Source: Chryseobacterium rhizosphaerae (GTDB taxonomy: Bacteria; Bacteroidota; Bacteroidia; Flavobacteriales; Weeksellaceae). Taken from it: a DNA stretch of 64,000 bases. The stretch spans positions 248,001 through 312,000 of the forward strand of contig NZ_QNUF01000001.1 in assembly GCF_003385455.1 (NCBI RefSeq), given 5' to 3'. The notes beneath the pieces are model-generated. The model saw only the letters and a program-made list of their open reading frames with translations. It was not told the origin of the DNA and ran no database searches. Both the position numbers and the translations under genes were made by a program. This document shows positions 35,283 through 44,023 of this stretch, one piece after another (position 1 is the stretch's first letter; every line of letters begins with the position of its first letter).

Positions 35283-35897
35283 TTAAAGCTTTTTAAAACT
35301 ACAGAAAACAAAATTCTGAAGGGTATTAAAAGGAGTGATATGATCTTCCGTGATGCATTTTATTTTTTCAAATCCGGATTTGAATGTTTCGGCCAGAGAT
35401 TCTTCATCATATTGCCGGATATCCAGCCCGCTGCATTGAGTAGGTCCATTTTTAGAAAAGGTTCCAAGGATCAGGAATCCTGTTATATTTTTTTCTGCAA
35501 TATCCCGATATTTTGAAATCTGCTCCGGAGTTGTCAGAAAGTGAAAGGCAGCCCTGTCATGCCAGATATCATACGTTTCTGTAGGTTCAAATGATGTAAT
35601 ATCAGCAGCAATCCATTTCACTTTATTGGCCGCATCTCCCAGCCTGTGCTTTGCCTTTTCCAATGCCCTGGCAGAAATGTCGAGCACTGTAATATTTGTG
35701 TATCCTTCTTTGAGGAGAAAGTCTACAAGATTACTGTCTCCACCACCTACATCAATAATGCTGGCTTCTTTTCCCAATCCCCCCGAATGAATGAAATCAA
35801 GGGAAGTCTGTGGTTTTTCCTGTGTCCAGCTTACCTGATCAGGATTTTTTGTTTCATATACCTTCTCCCAGTGGATTTTATTTTCTGAAAAACTCAT
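35283..35897 (-). CDS. Class I SAM-dependent methyltransferase
   Basis: A 204-residue methyltransferase. The SAM-binding motif I is SIIDVGGGDSNLVDFLL (about 42-58); motif II follows as ITVLDISARALEKAK, and the acidic turn WIAADITSF. It matches small stand-alone methyltransferases that often act on thiols, tellurite or small molecules; the substrate is unknown. Its start overlaps the stop of the membrane protein gene upstream by 4 bp, so it is the last gene of the hydrolase/sigma/membrane-protein operon. Cytoplasmic. Confidence 0.88.
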   Translation of the reverse strand: MSFSENKIHWEKVYETKNPDQVSWTQEKPQTSLDFIHSGGLGKEASIIDVGGGDSNLVDFLLKEGYTNITVLDISARALEKAKHRLGDAANKVKWIAADITSFEPTETYDIWHDRAAFHFLTTPEQISKYRDIAEKNITGFLILGTFSKNGPTQCSGLDIRQYDEESLAETFKSGFEKIKCITEDHITPFNTLQNFVFCSFKKL

Positions 35898-36487
35898 AAG
35901 TCCTGTAGTTGATTATTGATTTCTTCAAATTTATTAATTAATCCATTAAGTTTTGCCTCTTGTTTTTTTATCGTTTTAGGCCTTATATAAAACCAGTTGA
36001 ATCCTATCCATACTATCATAAGGGTGTATGCCAGTAGAGCGTAAAGGGATGTCATCTGTAAAGTATATTCATACATATAAAGACAGATTCCCAGAAACAG
36101 CATGATAAAATATACATTCAGCATGGTTGTCTGTATAAATTTCTGTTTATTTTTCACAGAATACAGACTCTGCAGGTACTGGCTGTTGGATTGAGTATTG
36201 TCAATGGTATAAAAAATCATAAACATTTTATTATAAACCAATAAGAAGATGACCATGGCCAAAATAACAAGTATAATTCCTGCTTTTGTAGTCATAAGCT
36301 GAGGCTGAAATTGATACCAGATGAAGGCAATACCTATGGAAGTTACAATCAATAAAACATTCATGATGATGATCTTCCGAAGGTTTTCATTCTTAAACTT
36401 TTTCAATTTGCCAAGAAGTTCTTCCAGATTAGGTTTATTGGAGGTTTGCTGTTTCCATATATTTTTGAAATCTATATTAGTATCCAT
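35894..36487 (-). CDS. Membrane protein, putative anti-sigma partner
   Basis: A 197-residue protein. A charged N-terminal segment (MDTNIDFKNIWKQQTSNKPN, then LEELLGKLKKFKNENLRK) is followed by about four membrane helices: IIIMNVLLIVTSIGIAFIWY, AGIILVILAMVIFLLVY, MLNVYFIMLFLGICLYMY and LYALLAYTLMIVWIGF. A coiled-coil-like tail closes it. It overlaps the sigma-factor gene by 11 bp and so is translationally coupled to it, as anti-sigma factors usually are. I see no zinc anti-sigma or FecR-type motif, so the role is inferred from position only. Confidence 0.7.
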   Translation of the reverse strand: MDTNIDFKNIWKQQTSNKPNLEELLGKLKKFKNENLRKIIIMNVLLIVTSIGIAFIWYQFQPQLMTTKAGIILVILAMVIFLLVYNKMFMIFYTIDNTQSNSQYLQSLYSVKNKQKFIQTTMLNVYFIMLFLGICLYMYEYTLQMTSLYALLAYTLMIVWIGFNWFYIRPKTIKKQEAKLNGLINKFEEINNQLQDL

Positions 36488-36947
36488 TTTCTTTAAACTT
36501 TTGAGTTAATTTTTCTTTTATCCGGTGAATCTTTACCCTGATATTGGATTCTGAAAGTCCAATGATATGAGCAATCTCAGCCTGCTTTACTTCTTCCAGT
36601 TCCAGGGAAATAATGATACGGTCCGTTTCAGGAAGTTCTGAGATAAACTGATAAAGCAATTGTATCTGAGGCTCCAGCGACTCCTGTTTTTTCTCTTCCA
36701 GATTAATGGGCAGGTCTGCTTTGGCAAATCTTTTTTCTTTTTCCATCTGACGCAAGCAATTATTGGAGGCAATCCTGAAAATCCATGTTCCTACACTGGA
36801 TTCATTTCTGAATTTCGGAAGCTGCTGCCATACTATAATAAAGGTTTCCTGAGCCAGATCCTGAGCAGAATCGGTATCATTGACATATCCCATACACAAA
36901 CGGAATATTTTCTGCCAGTACAGTTCATATATTTCTTCAAATACCAT
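36477..36947 (-). CDS. ECF-type RNA polymerase sigma factor
   Basis: A 156-residue sigma-70 family factor with region 2 (IFRLCMGYVNDTDSAQDLAQ, then ETFIIVWQQL, and TWIFRIASNNCL) and region 4 (ELPETDRIIISLELEEVKQA, then EIAHIIGLSESNIRVKIHRI). No sigma 1 or 3 regions are present, as in extracytoplasmic-function factors. The start codon shares one base with the stop of the hydrolase gene before it (TAATG), and the stop overlaps the membrane protein after it. The operon may be autoregulated, but its promoter was not found. Confidence 0.93.
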   Translation of the reverse strand: MVFEEIYELYWQKIFRLCMGYVNDTDSAQDLAQETFIIVWQQLPKFRNESSVGTWIFRIASNNCLRQMEKEKRFAKADLPINLEEKKQESLEPQIQLLYQFISELPETDRIIISLELEEVKQAEIAHIIGLSESNIRVKIHRIKEKLTQKFKENGY

Positions 36948-37798
36948 TATTTCGTAGACAAGAAGTTGTTCAGCTGATTAAAATACCATTCTTTATCATC
37001 ATACATAATAAAGTGTAATCCCTTGGAAGCATATTGCATATTGGCATTTTTCAGATTTTTATATTGGGCTTCGATAGCCGGTTTAAAATTGACAAAATAA
37101 GATTCCAGCAGGATAAGAGAAGGGCAGTGTATATTTTTTATTGTTTCTCTGAGATCTGTATTGGAGAAATCACAGTATATACTGGCAAATGTTTTTCTGT
37201 CTGATTTCATACTCCAGTTGATTACGGTTTCCTGCATAGAAGTATCTGCCATTAGGCGAGGGATGGATTGGGTCTGCATTTGGCGGAATTGTTCATCTGT
37301 CATGGCGGTTAATTTATTAACGGTTGCTGAACAGTCATTATTTTCTTTAGATGTAAAATTGGGATTGGATAGGGTAGCCAGACAAGGCAGCGTATCTACA
37401 ATAATAATTTTACCCGGAAGCTCAGGATAGTCAGCGGCGATAGCCAAAGCCAAAGCTCCTCCCATACTGTGTCCGATGATAATAGGTTTTTCAATATTTG
37501 TATCCTTTATAAAGGCTGCAATTTCTTTTTCCCAATTTTTAAAACTGGCATCAGTTTCTGGCTTTATCCCTGCAAATCCTGCCATGGTTAAAGTATAGCA
37601 CGTATAATTTTTTTCAAATTTTGCTGTAGTTTCATTCCAAACATCTCCTGAAGAGGCAAAACCTGGAATAAAAATTAAAGACTGTTTACCCTTTCCTGTT
37701 TTCTTAACTTCAAATGAATATGATTTTTCCTGACCAAATATATTGCATAATGCTGCAAAAAATAACATGATGATAAGAAGGAATGTGAATTTTTTCAT
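36947..37798 (-). CDS. Exported alpha/beta hydrolase
   Basis: A 283-residue hydrolase with a signal peptide (MKKFTFLLIIMLFFAALCNIF, ending near residue 22). The nucleophile is Ser111 in IIGHSMGGAL, the oxyanion region IFIPGFASSGDVW, and the late His is in ASKGLHFIMYD. I chose the ATG at 37798; the open frame extends to 37975, but that part is low-complexity and lacks a signal sequence. It is the first gene of the operon with the ECF sigma factor. An exported enzyme beside an ECF system suggests a cell-envelope or signalling role; the substrate is unknown. Confidence 0.85.
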   Translation of the reverse strand: MKKFTFLLIIMLFFAALCNIFGQEKSYSFEVKKTGKGKQSLIFIPGFASSGDVWNETTAKFEKNYTCYTLTMAGFAGIKPETDASFKNWEKEIAAFIKDTNIEKPIIIGHSMGGALALAIAADYPELPGKIIIVDTLPCLATLSNPNFTSKENNDCSATVNKLTAMTDEQFRQMQTQSIPRLMADTSMQETVINWSMKSDRKTFASIYCDFSNTDLRETIKNIHCPSLILLESYFVNFKPAIEAQYKNLKNANMQYASKGLHFIMYDDKEWYFNQLNNFLSTK

Positions 37799-38207
37799 GG
37801 TTTCTAAGGTTTTAAGGTTTATTTGTCTTTTAGAGACGAACCTTTTGAAAATGTTACAATATTTTTTAATTATTTTTTTTAAAAAGTATTTTTTGCTGTG
37901 AAGCCTTTCCTGGAGCGAAACCTGAAAAAAAAAATCTAGGTTCTCGATTTTAAAATCCAGAGATTTTCTCTTCATTGAGAATCTTTTTCCACGGATATAT
38001 GTATTCTATTATTTTTTTGCTCTTTTTTAGATTATAGAAATAAATATATCTTTTGTGTTTTTGTTGAATAAAATAAAAAAATAATGACCTGAAGGTGTTT
38101 ATATTGATAAAAATTACTAAATTTATTAAATATTTAAGACGATGCCTTGCATGTCATAGGGGTATCACGTAAAACTGGAATTTTTAATTAAAACCCAAAA
38201 CATATAA
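37799..38207. other. AT-rich intergenic gap, nothing recognised
   Basis: About 409 bp between divergent genes. It has long A- and T-runs (for example near 37860 and 37930) and no convincing gene, hairpin or full -7 box. The promoters of the sigma-factor operon and the small downstream gene must lie here. Confidence 0.5.
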
Positions 38208-38423
38208 ATGAGTAGTAGTATCCAAGATGAATTTAAAGTCTTTAAAGACGAACTGAAAAAACTTAATATTGAAGTTCAGAAAGTAGTAAAAGTAGGAAAC
38301 GGAAGCATGGATTTCCATGAAGTTTTCTACAAATCGCCAAGATATGAAGAGGTGAAAAGTGTGTATGTCCAGCGACACAATCTGGACAGTATGATAGAAA
38401 AATTCAAACAAGCTTACCATTAA
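38208..38423 (+). CDS. Small conserved hypothetical protein
   Basis: A 71-residue soluble protein, highly charged and mostly helical at both ends (DEFKVFKDELKKLNIEVQKV, and LDSMIEKFKQAYH). A central stretch contains FHEVFYKSPRYEEVKSVYVQ. No signal peptide or cysteines. I know no named family. A terminator directly behind the stop (38430) and a good ATG support a real single-gene unit. It lies between the sigma-factor operon and the MFS gene. Confidence 0.65.
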   Translation: MSSSIQDEFKVFKDELKKLNIEVQKVVKVGNGSMDFHEVFYKSPRYEEVKSVYVQRHNLDSMIEKFKQAYH

Positions 38424-38429
38424 AAATAT

Positions 38430-38461
38430 AACCGGCGCCTCAGATTTCTGAGGCGCCGGTT
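38430..38461. terminator. Terminator between convergent genes
   Basis: Perfect 14-bp GC-rich stem aaccggcgcctcag / ctgaggcgccggtt around attt, followed by a short T-rich run. Confidence 0.9.
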
Positions 38462-38478
38462 TCTTTATGCTGATTCTA

Positions 38479-39771
38479 TTAATCTTTATCCAGTGTTGAG
38501 TTTTCTTTGGTGTCTTTCATCCTTGAGTAGACTACCAGGGAGAAAAAGATACATGCTGTGATATACCAATAAAAATAATCTTCACTCCCCACTTTTTTAA
38601 ACCAAAGAGCAATATACTCTGCTGTTCCCCCAAAAATGGCCACTGTAAGAGCATAAGGAAGACCTACTCCAAGAGCCCGGATTTCGGAAGGAAAAAGCTC
38701 AGCTTTCACTACAGCATTGATAGAAGTATAGCCGCTTACAATAATTAATGCCGCCATGATCAGAAAGAATGCTCCCCATATAGAGGTAGTGGTGCTAAGT
38801 GCGGTAAGAAGAGGAACGGTACATAACGTTCCCAAAATACCAAAGCCCAGAAGAAGAGGGCGTCTTCCAATTCTATCTGATAATGCTCCAAATACCGGCT
38901 GTAGACAAGCAAATATGAATAATGAAATAAATGAGACTAAGGTAGACTCTTCTTTGGTAAGATGAACCGTATTAACCAAAAACTTCTGCATATAAGTCGT
39001 ATAGGTGTAGAAAGCCAGGGTTCCGCCCAGGGTAAGCCCTACCACCGTAAGAAGTGCCTGCGGGTGCTTCAAAAGTTCGCTCACAGTACCTTTTTTCTTT
39101 TCACTGACTTCCTTTTTGTTTTCAAAAGCTTCAGTTTCATGGAGATTGGCCCTCAGGTATAATGCAATAACGGAAAGCAAAGCCCCTATCACGAAAGGAA
39201 TTCTCCAGCCCCAGTCTTCCAGCTGTGCTTCTGTAAGCAGTAGTTTTTGCAAGATAAGCTGAATTCCCAAGGCAATAAGCTGTCCTCCGATTAAGGTTAC
39301 ATACTGAAAGCTTGAGTAAAACCCTCTTCTGTCCTGAGCTGCCATTTCGCTGAGATACGTGGCGGAAACTCCATATTCACCTCCCACACTCAATCCCTGA
39401 AGAAGTCTTGCCAGAAGCAGTAATAAGGGGGCCAGAATTCCTATGGATTTATAGGTTGGAGTAAGGGCAATAAGCAGTGATCCAAAAGACATCAGTAATA
39501 CCGAAAGTGTCATCGCTTTTTTTCGTCCTATTTTATCAGCTATGCTTCCAAACAGCCATCCTCCAATGGGTCGCATCAGAAACCCGACAGCGAATATCCC
39601 TGCTGTATTCATCAACTGTGCATTGAGATCAGAATCCGGAAAAAATGAATGCGAAAAATAGATGGCAAAGGCTGCATAAGCATACCAATCGTACCATTCT
39701 ACAAGATTTCCGATAGAGCCGCCTACAATGGCTTTAATCCTTTGGCTGGTGGTAATTTGTGATGTATTCAT
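38479..39771 (-). CDS. MFS metabolite:proton symporter (KgtP/ProP type)
   Basis: A 430-residue transporter with twelve membrane helices. The motif GNLVEWYDWYAYAAFAIYF near residue 20 and FLMRPIGGWLFGSIADKIGR (motif A, about 65-85), followed by LLQGLSVGGEYGVSATYLSE, are characteristic of the metabolite:H+ symporter family, which takes up 2-oxoglutarate, citrate, shikimate, proline or betaine. The exact substrate cannot be told. I chose the ATG at 39771 over the open frame to 39819, because the family starts shortly before the first helix. Confidence 0.9.
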   Translation of the reverse strand: MNTSQITTSQRIKAIVGGSIGNLVEWYDWYAYAAFAIYFSHSFFPDSDLNAQLMNTAGIFAVGFLMRPIGGWLFGSIADKIGRKKAMTLSVLLMSFGSLLIALTPTYKSIGILAPLLLLLARLLQGLSVGGEYGVSATYLSEMAAQDRRGFYSSFQYVTLIGGQLIALGIQLILQKLLLTEAQLEDWGWRIPFVIGALLSVIALYLRANLHETEAFENKKEVSEKKKGTVSELLKHPQALLTVVGLTLGGTLAFYTYTTYMQKFLVNTVHLTKEESTLVSFISLFIFACLQPVFGALSDRIGRRPLLLGFGILGTLCTVPLLTALSTTTSIWGAFFLIMAALIIVSGYTSINAVVKAELFPSEIRALGVGLPYALTVAIFGGTAEYIALWFKKVGSEDYFYWYITACIFFSLVVYSRMKDTKENSTLDKD

Positions 39772-39882
39772 ATTTTTTATTTGCCCAAAAATCCCGATAT
39801 AATGAGTGCCAATATACAACTTTCAGGAAAAATTAAACCGCCCTGAAAAAAGAACGGTTTATATCTTCTATTTTGTTGTTTT

Positions 39883-40635
39883 TTAAAACCTGTACCCCAA
39901 AGAAAGACCGCTTCTGAAACCTGCCCATGGGCCATCAACTTTTATTTTTGCACCATTGGCATTGGTTTCTACGGTATAATCCACGATTGGAATATCCAGC
40001 TTTTCTATTTCTTTTTTTAGCTGTGCCTGCATATCGGGAGTCAACACAAAGTCGCTGGACATGGAGAAGTCCCCTTTTCCACTTCCATAGTGAGCCCCGG
40101 CAATCCAGAGATCAAGTACCAGATTTTGACTTTTAGTAAGGAAAAACTGTACTCCAACCATGAGGCCGCCACTGTTTCCATTGGTTTTTCCCTGCCCTTT
40201 AAGTGGAATCTGATATGTATTTCCATCAGGACCTTTATAATCGTAATAAAAATCAAAGGTATTGGATGAAACATCAGAGTACCGGTAATACGGAGCAATA
40301 TAAAATCCTTTTCCATATCCCTGTCCGATATAAAATCGGGGTTCTATTGTAAAGTTGGTCGCTTTTATTCTCAGATTCTGAAATCTTTTTTCGTCTTCAT
40401 CCTTAAGAAAAGCATTGATAAAAGGAACTTTTCCTTCCGGCATGGTCCCAAATCCAATGTTTACTGAAAACCACTGGTTAATGGCTCTTTCATAGGACAG
40501 GTTAATATTTCTGAATGCATAGGCGGTTACATTCGTTTTGATAATATTCATTTTTTCTGCTGAGATGTTTTGATCTTCCTGAGCTGTTGCTTCTGAAAAC
40601 ACTAGACCAAGGAGGAGTATAACTGCTTTTTTCAT
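39883..40635 (-). CDS. DUF3575-like outer-membrane beta-barrel protein
   Basis: A 250-residue protein with a signal peptide ending ATAQ (about 19). The first strands read NIIKTNVTAYAFRNINLSYE, as in DUF3575-type barrels, followed by alternating aromatic strands (RFYIGQGYGKGFYIAPYYRY) and a terminal strand ending YRF, a typical outer-membrane insertion signal. Probably a small outer-membrane barrel; its function is unknown. I chose the ATG at 40635 because it gives a clean signal peptide. It is divergent from the TonB-type receptor gene across 186 bp. Confidence 0.78.
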   Translation of the reverse strand: MKKAVILLLGLVFSEATAQEDQNISAEKMNIIKTNVTAYAFRNINLSYERAINQWFSVNIGFGTMPEGKVPFINAFLKDEDEKRFQNLRIKATNFTIEPRFYIGQGYGKGFYIAPYYRYSDVSSNTFDFYYDYKGPDGNTYQIPLKGQGKTNGNSGGLMVGVQFFLTKSQNLVLDLWIAGAHYGSGKGDFSMSSDFVLTPDMQAQLKKEIEKLDIPIVDYTVETNANGAKIKVDGPWAGFRSGLSLGYRF

Positions 40636-40821
40636 GATCTTATATTTTGTGGTGTAAGGTACTACCAGCAAAAAACGGGCTGAATTTAACATAATAATGT
40701 CGATTATTAGAAAAAACATAACAGATTGTAATGATTTAGTTAATTATTGGTTCTGATACAGAATATAAATGTAATAAATGTAATACTTGTGCTGTCTTAT
40801 CTGTATTATTGCATTTCTGAT

Positions 40822-42906
40822 ATGAAAAAAACTATATATACCGTGTTTATACTTTGTGGAACTTTTATGTTTTCGCAGGAGAAGGTGAATGATACTGTTA
40901 AGGGAGCGAAGACCGAAGAGATTCAGGAAGTGATTGTAAAGGCACAACGTAAAAAGCAGTTTGCAGATAAAGCAGTCTATACTTTTGACAAAGAAGCCCT
41001 GGAAAGAGCGCGTTATGCAAAAGATCTGCTTCGTACACTCCCGGAGCTGCAGCTTGATCCTGTAGCCAATACGATTACCAGTACAAAAGGAGGAAGTATA
41101 TTATTTCTTATTAACGGAATTGAAGCTACGGATTTACAGATCCGCAGTGTAGCCCCCAGTGAGGTGGTAAAAGTGGAGTATTATGATATTCCACCGGCAA
41201 GATGGGCAACAAGAGCAGATACCGTTGTTAATATTCTGACAAGATCTACGGAAACGGGTTATGTTTTTGGAGCTGATGTATCTTCAGCCTTGAATACGGG
41301 GTTTGTAAATGGCGCTGCCTATGCCAATTATACCAAAGGGAAAAATAATTTCGGCCTTGAATATTCCCTGAATTTAAGAGATTACGATGACAGAAGAGTA
41401 AACAGTATTTATGACTATCAGCTGAATGGAAAGCATTACCGTTCTGATGAAAACAGAACGGATCATTTTGGATATACTTTTCAGAATGTAGCATTACGTT
41501 ACACCAGACTGGTTCCTGATCAGTATGCTTTCCAGGCGAAGTTGAATATGGATATTTTCAGCAGGTTTTCAAAAGGGGTAGGACAAAGTATTTTTACAGA
41601 AGATCATGCAAGTGAAGAACATGCCATGTTTAAAAATAACGGTTCAGATTATGTGATTCCTAAACTGGATTTATATTATTCAAAGAAAATAGGGGAAAAG
41701 GATGAGCTGAGTATTAATGTGGTAGGATCTCACTATACTACCAATACATCAGAAACGGCAAAAGAATGGATCGTAGGTTCCGGGCTTTCGGTATATGACA
41801 ATGATATGACACTGAAAGCCAGGCAAACAAGCATTGTGGGAGAGCTTGCCCATGCTCATGATTTTGCAGCAGGAAAGCTTTCATCAGGATATCGTATTTC
41901 AAGATCTTCCATTTCCAATGACCTAAATAATCTTGCCGGCTATTCTCAGTATAGTGTTACCTATCTTGAACAGTATTTTTACACTGAGTTTTCAGGAAAA
42001 ATTGAAAAGTTTACTTACCGCCTTGGTGCCGGGCTTACCAATATTCACAATAAAAGTGCTGAAAATACCTTTGATGAATGGACTTTTACTCCCAAAGTGA
42101 TTTTAGGGTATCAGTTGAAAAACAATCAAAACCTCCGTTTTACAGGAAGCTACAGCCCAGTAAGTCCTTGGAGTAATGCATTGAGCAGTAATGTGGTACA
42201 GTTGGCTCCGAATATTGTACAAAGGGGAAATCCTTTTTTACAATCTCAGCAGGTTTTTTCGAATACATTAACGTATTCTTTTAATAATAAGCATTTCGAT
42301 TTTAATGCGGCTTTATTTTACCGGTATACAGATAGGGTGATTAACCAATATTATGTTCACGATACAGTTTTGGGTGGATATGCACTGACTTATGAGAATG
42401 GAAAAAACGGACAAAGGTATGGTGTACAGCTGACAGGATCTTATAAACCATTTGGCAATAGTCTGCTTGTCATAAAAGCAGTGATAACGCCCACTTCTGA
42501 AACGATAAAAACAAGTGCAGGCGCTTTGATTAAAAATAATTATTTAGGAAACTATTTTGTGCTGTCTTCGGAGTATAAAGCTTTTTCACTTCAATATCAG
42601 TTCAATATTCCTGTGTACAGTCTTAGTGGAGCTTTCCTCAATACCAATGAAAACCAGAATAATATTTTTGTAAGCTATAAGCATAAGAACTGGACCTTCT
42701 CTACAGGGATGTACTGGATGGGAATGCCTTCAGAATATAAAACGAAAAGCCTTCCGGAAAGTCTTGTAGACTACAGGGTTCATACACAGATTATGAATAA
42801 TAAATCGATGTTTGTTTTGGGGCTGAGCTATGATTTCTCAACAGGAAAGAAAACTGAGCTTCAAAGAAAACTTAATAATGAAACAGCTCCGGCTGCTACT
42901 TTTTAA
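40822..42906 (+). CDS. TonB-dependent-receptor-like outer-membrane protein
   Basis: A 694-residue protein with a signal peptide (ends near FMFSQ). A plug-like region (about 35-150) contains EEIQEVIVKAQRKKQFADKA, the usual lead into the plug, and LLRTLPELQLDPVANTIT. A long beta-barrel follows, of the type annotated as outer-membrane protein beta-barrel family. I see no carboxypeptidase-like N-terminal domain. Such proteins import or bind substrates at the outer membrane; the ligand is unknown. The ATG at 40822 gives the signal peptide; the frame is open further upstream to 40747. Confidence 0.88.
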   Translation: MKKTIYTVFILCGTFMFSQEKVNDTVKGAKTEEIQEVIVKAQRKKQFADKAVYTFDKEALERARYAKDLLRTLPELQLDPVANTITSTKGGSILFLINGIEATDLQIRSVAPSEVVKVEYYDIPPARWATRADTVVNILTRSTETGYVFGADVSSALNTGFVNGAAYANYTKGKNNFGLEYSLNLRDYDDRRVNSIYDYQLNGKHYRSDENRTDHFGYTFQNVALRYTRLVPDQYAFQAKLNMDIFSRFSKGVGQSIFTEDHASEEHAMFKNNGSDYVIPKLDLYYSKKIGEKDELSINVVGSHYTTNTSETAKEWIVGSGLSVYDNDMTLKARQTSIVGELAHAHDFAAGKLSSGYRISRSSISNDLNNLAGYSQYSVTYLEQYFYTEFSGKIEKFTYRLGAGLTNIHNKSAENTFDEWTFTPKVILGYQLKNNQNLRFTGSYSPVSPWSNALSSNVVQLAPNIVQRGNPFLQSQQVFSNTLTYSFNNKHFDFNAALFYRYTDRVINQYYVHDTVLGGYALTYENGKNGQRYGVQLTGSYKPFGNSLLVIKAVITPTSETIKTSAGALIKNNYLGNYFVLSSEYKAFSLQYQFNIPVYSLSGAFLNTNENQNNIFVSYKHKNWTFSTGMYWMGMPSEYKTKSLPESLVDYRVHTQIMNNKSMFVLGLSYDFSTGKKTELQRKLNNETAPAATF

Positions 42907-42925
42907 AATACCATTGACCTATAAA

Positions 42926-42956
42926 AACAGCCGGCTGATACAATCAGCCGGCTGTT
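42926..42956. terminator. Terminator between the receptor gene and ribB
   Basis: Perfect 13-bp stem aacagccggctga / tcagccggctgtt around tacaa, lying between convergent stops at 42906 and 42980. Confidence 0.88.
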
Positions 42957-42979
42957 CTGTGCGTTAAATATATTTTATT

Positions 42980-43627
42980 TTAGTTGCTGATGATCATTTT
43001 GCGGTAAGCATAAATATCTTCAATGGTTACGACGGTCATTCCTTTTCTGGAGGCAAAATCCACAATTTCGGGAAGTCTTGCCATAGAACCGTCTTCATTG
43101 GTTAATTCACAAAGGACAGCATCGTCCCCAAGGTTAGCCATTTTTACAAGATCTACGCTGCCTTCTGTATGGCCCCGTCTTTCAAATACTCCGCCTTTTT
43201 TGGCGATTAAAGGAAATACATGTCCCGGGCTGGCAATATGTTCAGCCTGAGCATTGGCAGCAACAGCTGTCCTGATGGTTGTCACACGGTCTTTGGCTGA
43301 AACACCGGATTCGACACCCTCTTTAGCTTCAATGGTAATGGTGAATGCCGTTTGATTTTTTGAATTGTTGTTTTCCACCATGGGACGTAAGTTGAGATGC
43401 TTACTTTTTTCTTCAGAAATACATAAACAGACAATACCGCTGCATTCGCGGATCAGAAGTGCCATGTCTTTTTCTGTAATAGTGGAAGCGGGATAGATGA
43501 TATCGCCTTCATTTTCACGGTTTTCATCGTCTACTAAAAGAATACCTTTTCCCTGCTGTAATGTTTGAAGTGCTTTTTCTACACGTTCTTTGGAGGTAGC
43601 TCCGAATTGTTCTAATAATTTTTCCAT
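42980..43627 (-). CDS. ribB: 3,4-dihydroxy-2-butanone-4-phosphate synthase
   Basis: A 215-residue enzyme that makes the four-carbon unit of riboflavin from ribulose 5-phosphate. The metal-binding acidic loop is [19 protein letters not shown] (about 30-48), and [14 protein letters not shown] and [15 protein letters not shown] follow near the C-terminus. It is the stand-alone RibB form, without a GTP cyclohydrolase II domain. An FMN riboswitch at 43719-43843 lies in its leader, so it is repressed when FMN is plentiful. Confidence 0.95.
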   Translation of the reverse strand: MEKLLEQFGATSKERVEKALQTLQQGKGILLVDDENRENEGDIIYPASTITEKDMALLIRECSGIVCLCISEEKSKHLNLRPMVENNNSKNQTAFTITIEAKEGVESGVSAKDRVTTIRTAVAANAQAEHIASPGHVFPLIAKKGGVFERRGHTEGSVDLVKMANLGDDAVLCELTNEDGSMARLPEIVDFASRKGMTVVTIEDIYAYRKMIISN

Positions 43628-43631
43628 GTTA

Positions 43632-43656
43632 TTTTACTTTTAAAAGTTAAAATAGT
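43632..43656 (-). promoter_or_regulatory. AT palindrome between riboswitch and ribB start
   Basis: The stretch attttac-ttttaaaag-ttaaaat is nearly palindromic and sits a few bases before the ribB ATG. It could form a stem that blocks translation when the riboswitch is bound, but this is inference. Confidence 0.4.
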
Positions 43657-43718
43657 CTTCGGTACATGGAAATGAAATACGACACACTAAGAGTCCATAA
43701 GGAATCTTACTGATCATC

Positions 43719-43843
43719 TCATTTTCTTCTCCCATCCAGACTTTAACTGTCGGTTTTGGAATTTCACCAAATCAGTCCCTTCAAATGAAAGGAGTCGCGG
43801 ACTATAACCGCCGGTAGGGAATTACACCCTGCCCCGAAGAAAA
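43719..43843 (-). ncRNA. FMN riboswitch (RFN element)
   Basis: On the minus strand the leader carries the conserved RFN blocks in order: CGGGGCAGGGTG, then AATTCCCTACCGGCGGT, a variable stem, GATTTGGTG, AATTCCAAAACCGACAGT, and AGTCTGGATGGGAGAAGA. It lies 92 bp upstream of the ribB ATG on the same strand. FMN binding should lower ribB expression. No transcription terminator is seen between it and the gene, so control is probably at translation initiation. Confidence 0.95.
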
Positions 43844-43915
43844 CTTATACTAAGTTTTGCTGTATGTTTTAATTTAAATTTTTATTTCATTGAATCGTAT
43901 TTAACGCACAGGCCG

Positions 43916-44023
43916 CTAATTTCGGGAAGTTTTTTGAATTGGAGAAGAAATTTCTGATACTTTTATCAATTTATAAGGAGCATCTGTGACGATGTCCTTA
44001 TAGATTTCTGAAGCTTCTTTGTC
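43916..44023 (-). pseudogene. In-frame coding-like fragment after the SUKH gene stop
   Basis: Directly behind the TAA of the SUKH gene, the same frame stays open for 35 codons and looks like protein (SEIYKDIVTDAPYKLIKVSE), then stops at TAG (43916-43918), ending in SRN. It may be a former C-terminus cut off by a nonsense change, or the remains of another gene. The DNA also contains the palindrome tataagga...tccttata (43972-44002). Confidence 0.5.

Noticed and set aside
37799..37975. Longer N-terminus for the exported hydrolase
   Set aside because: The extra 59 residues are Lys/Phe-rich and hide a good signal peptide that begins at 37798.
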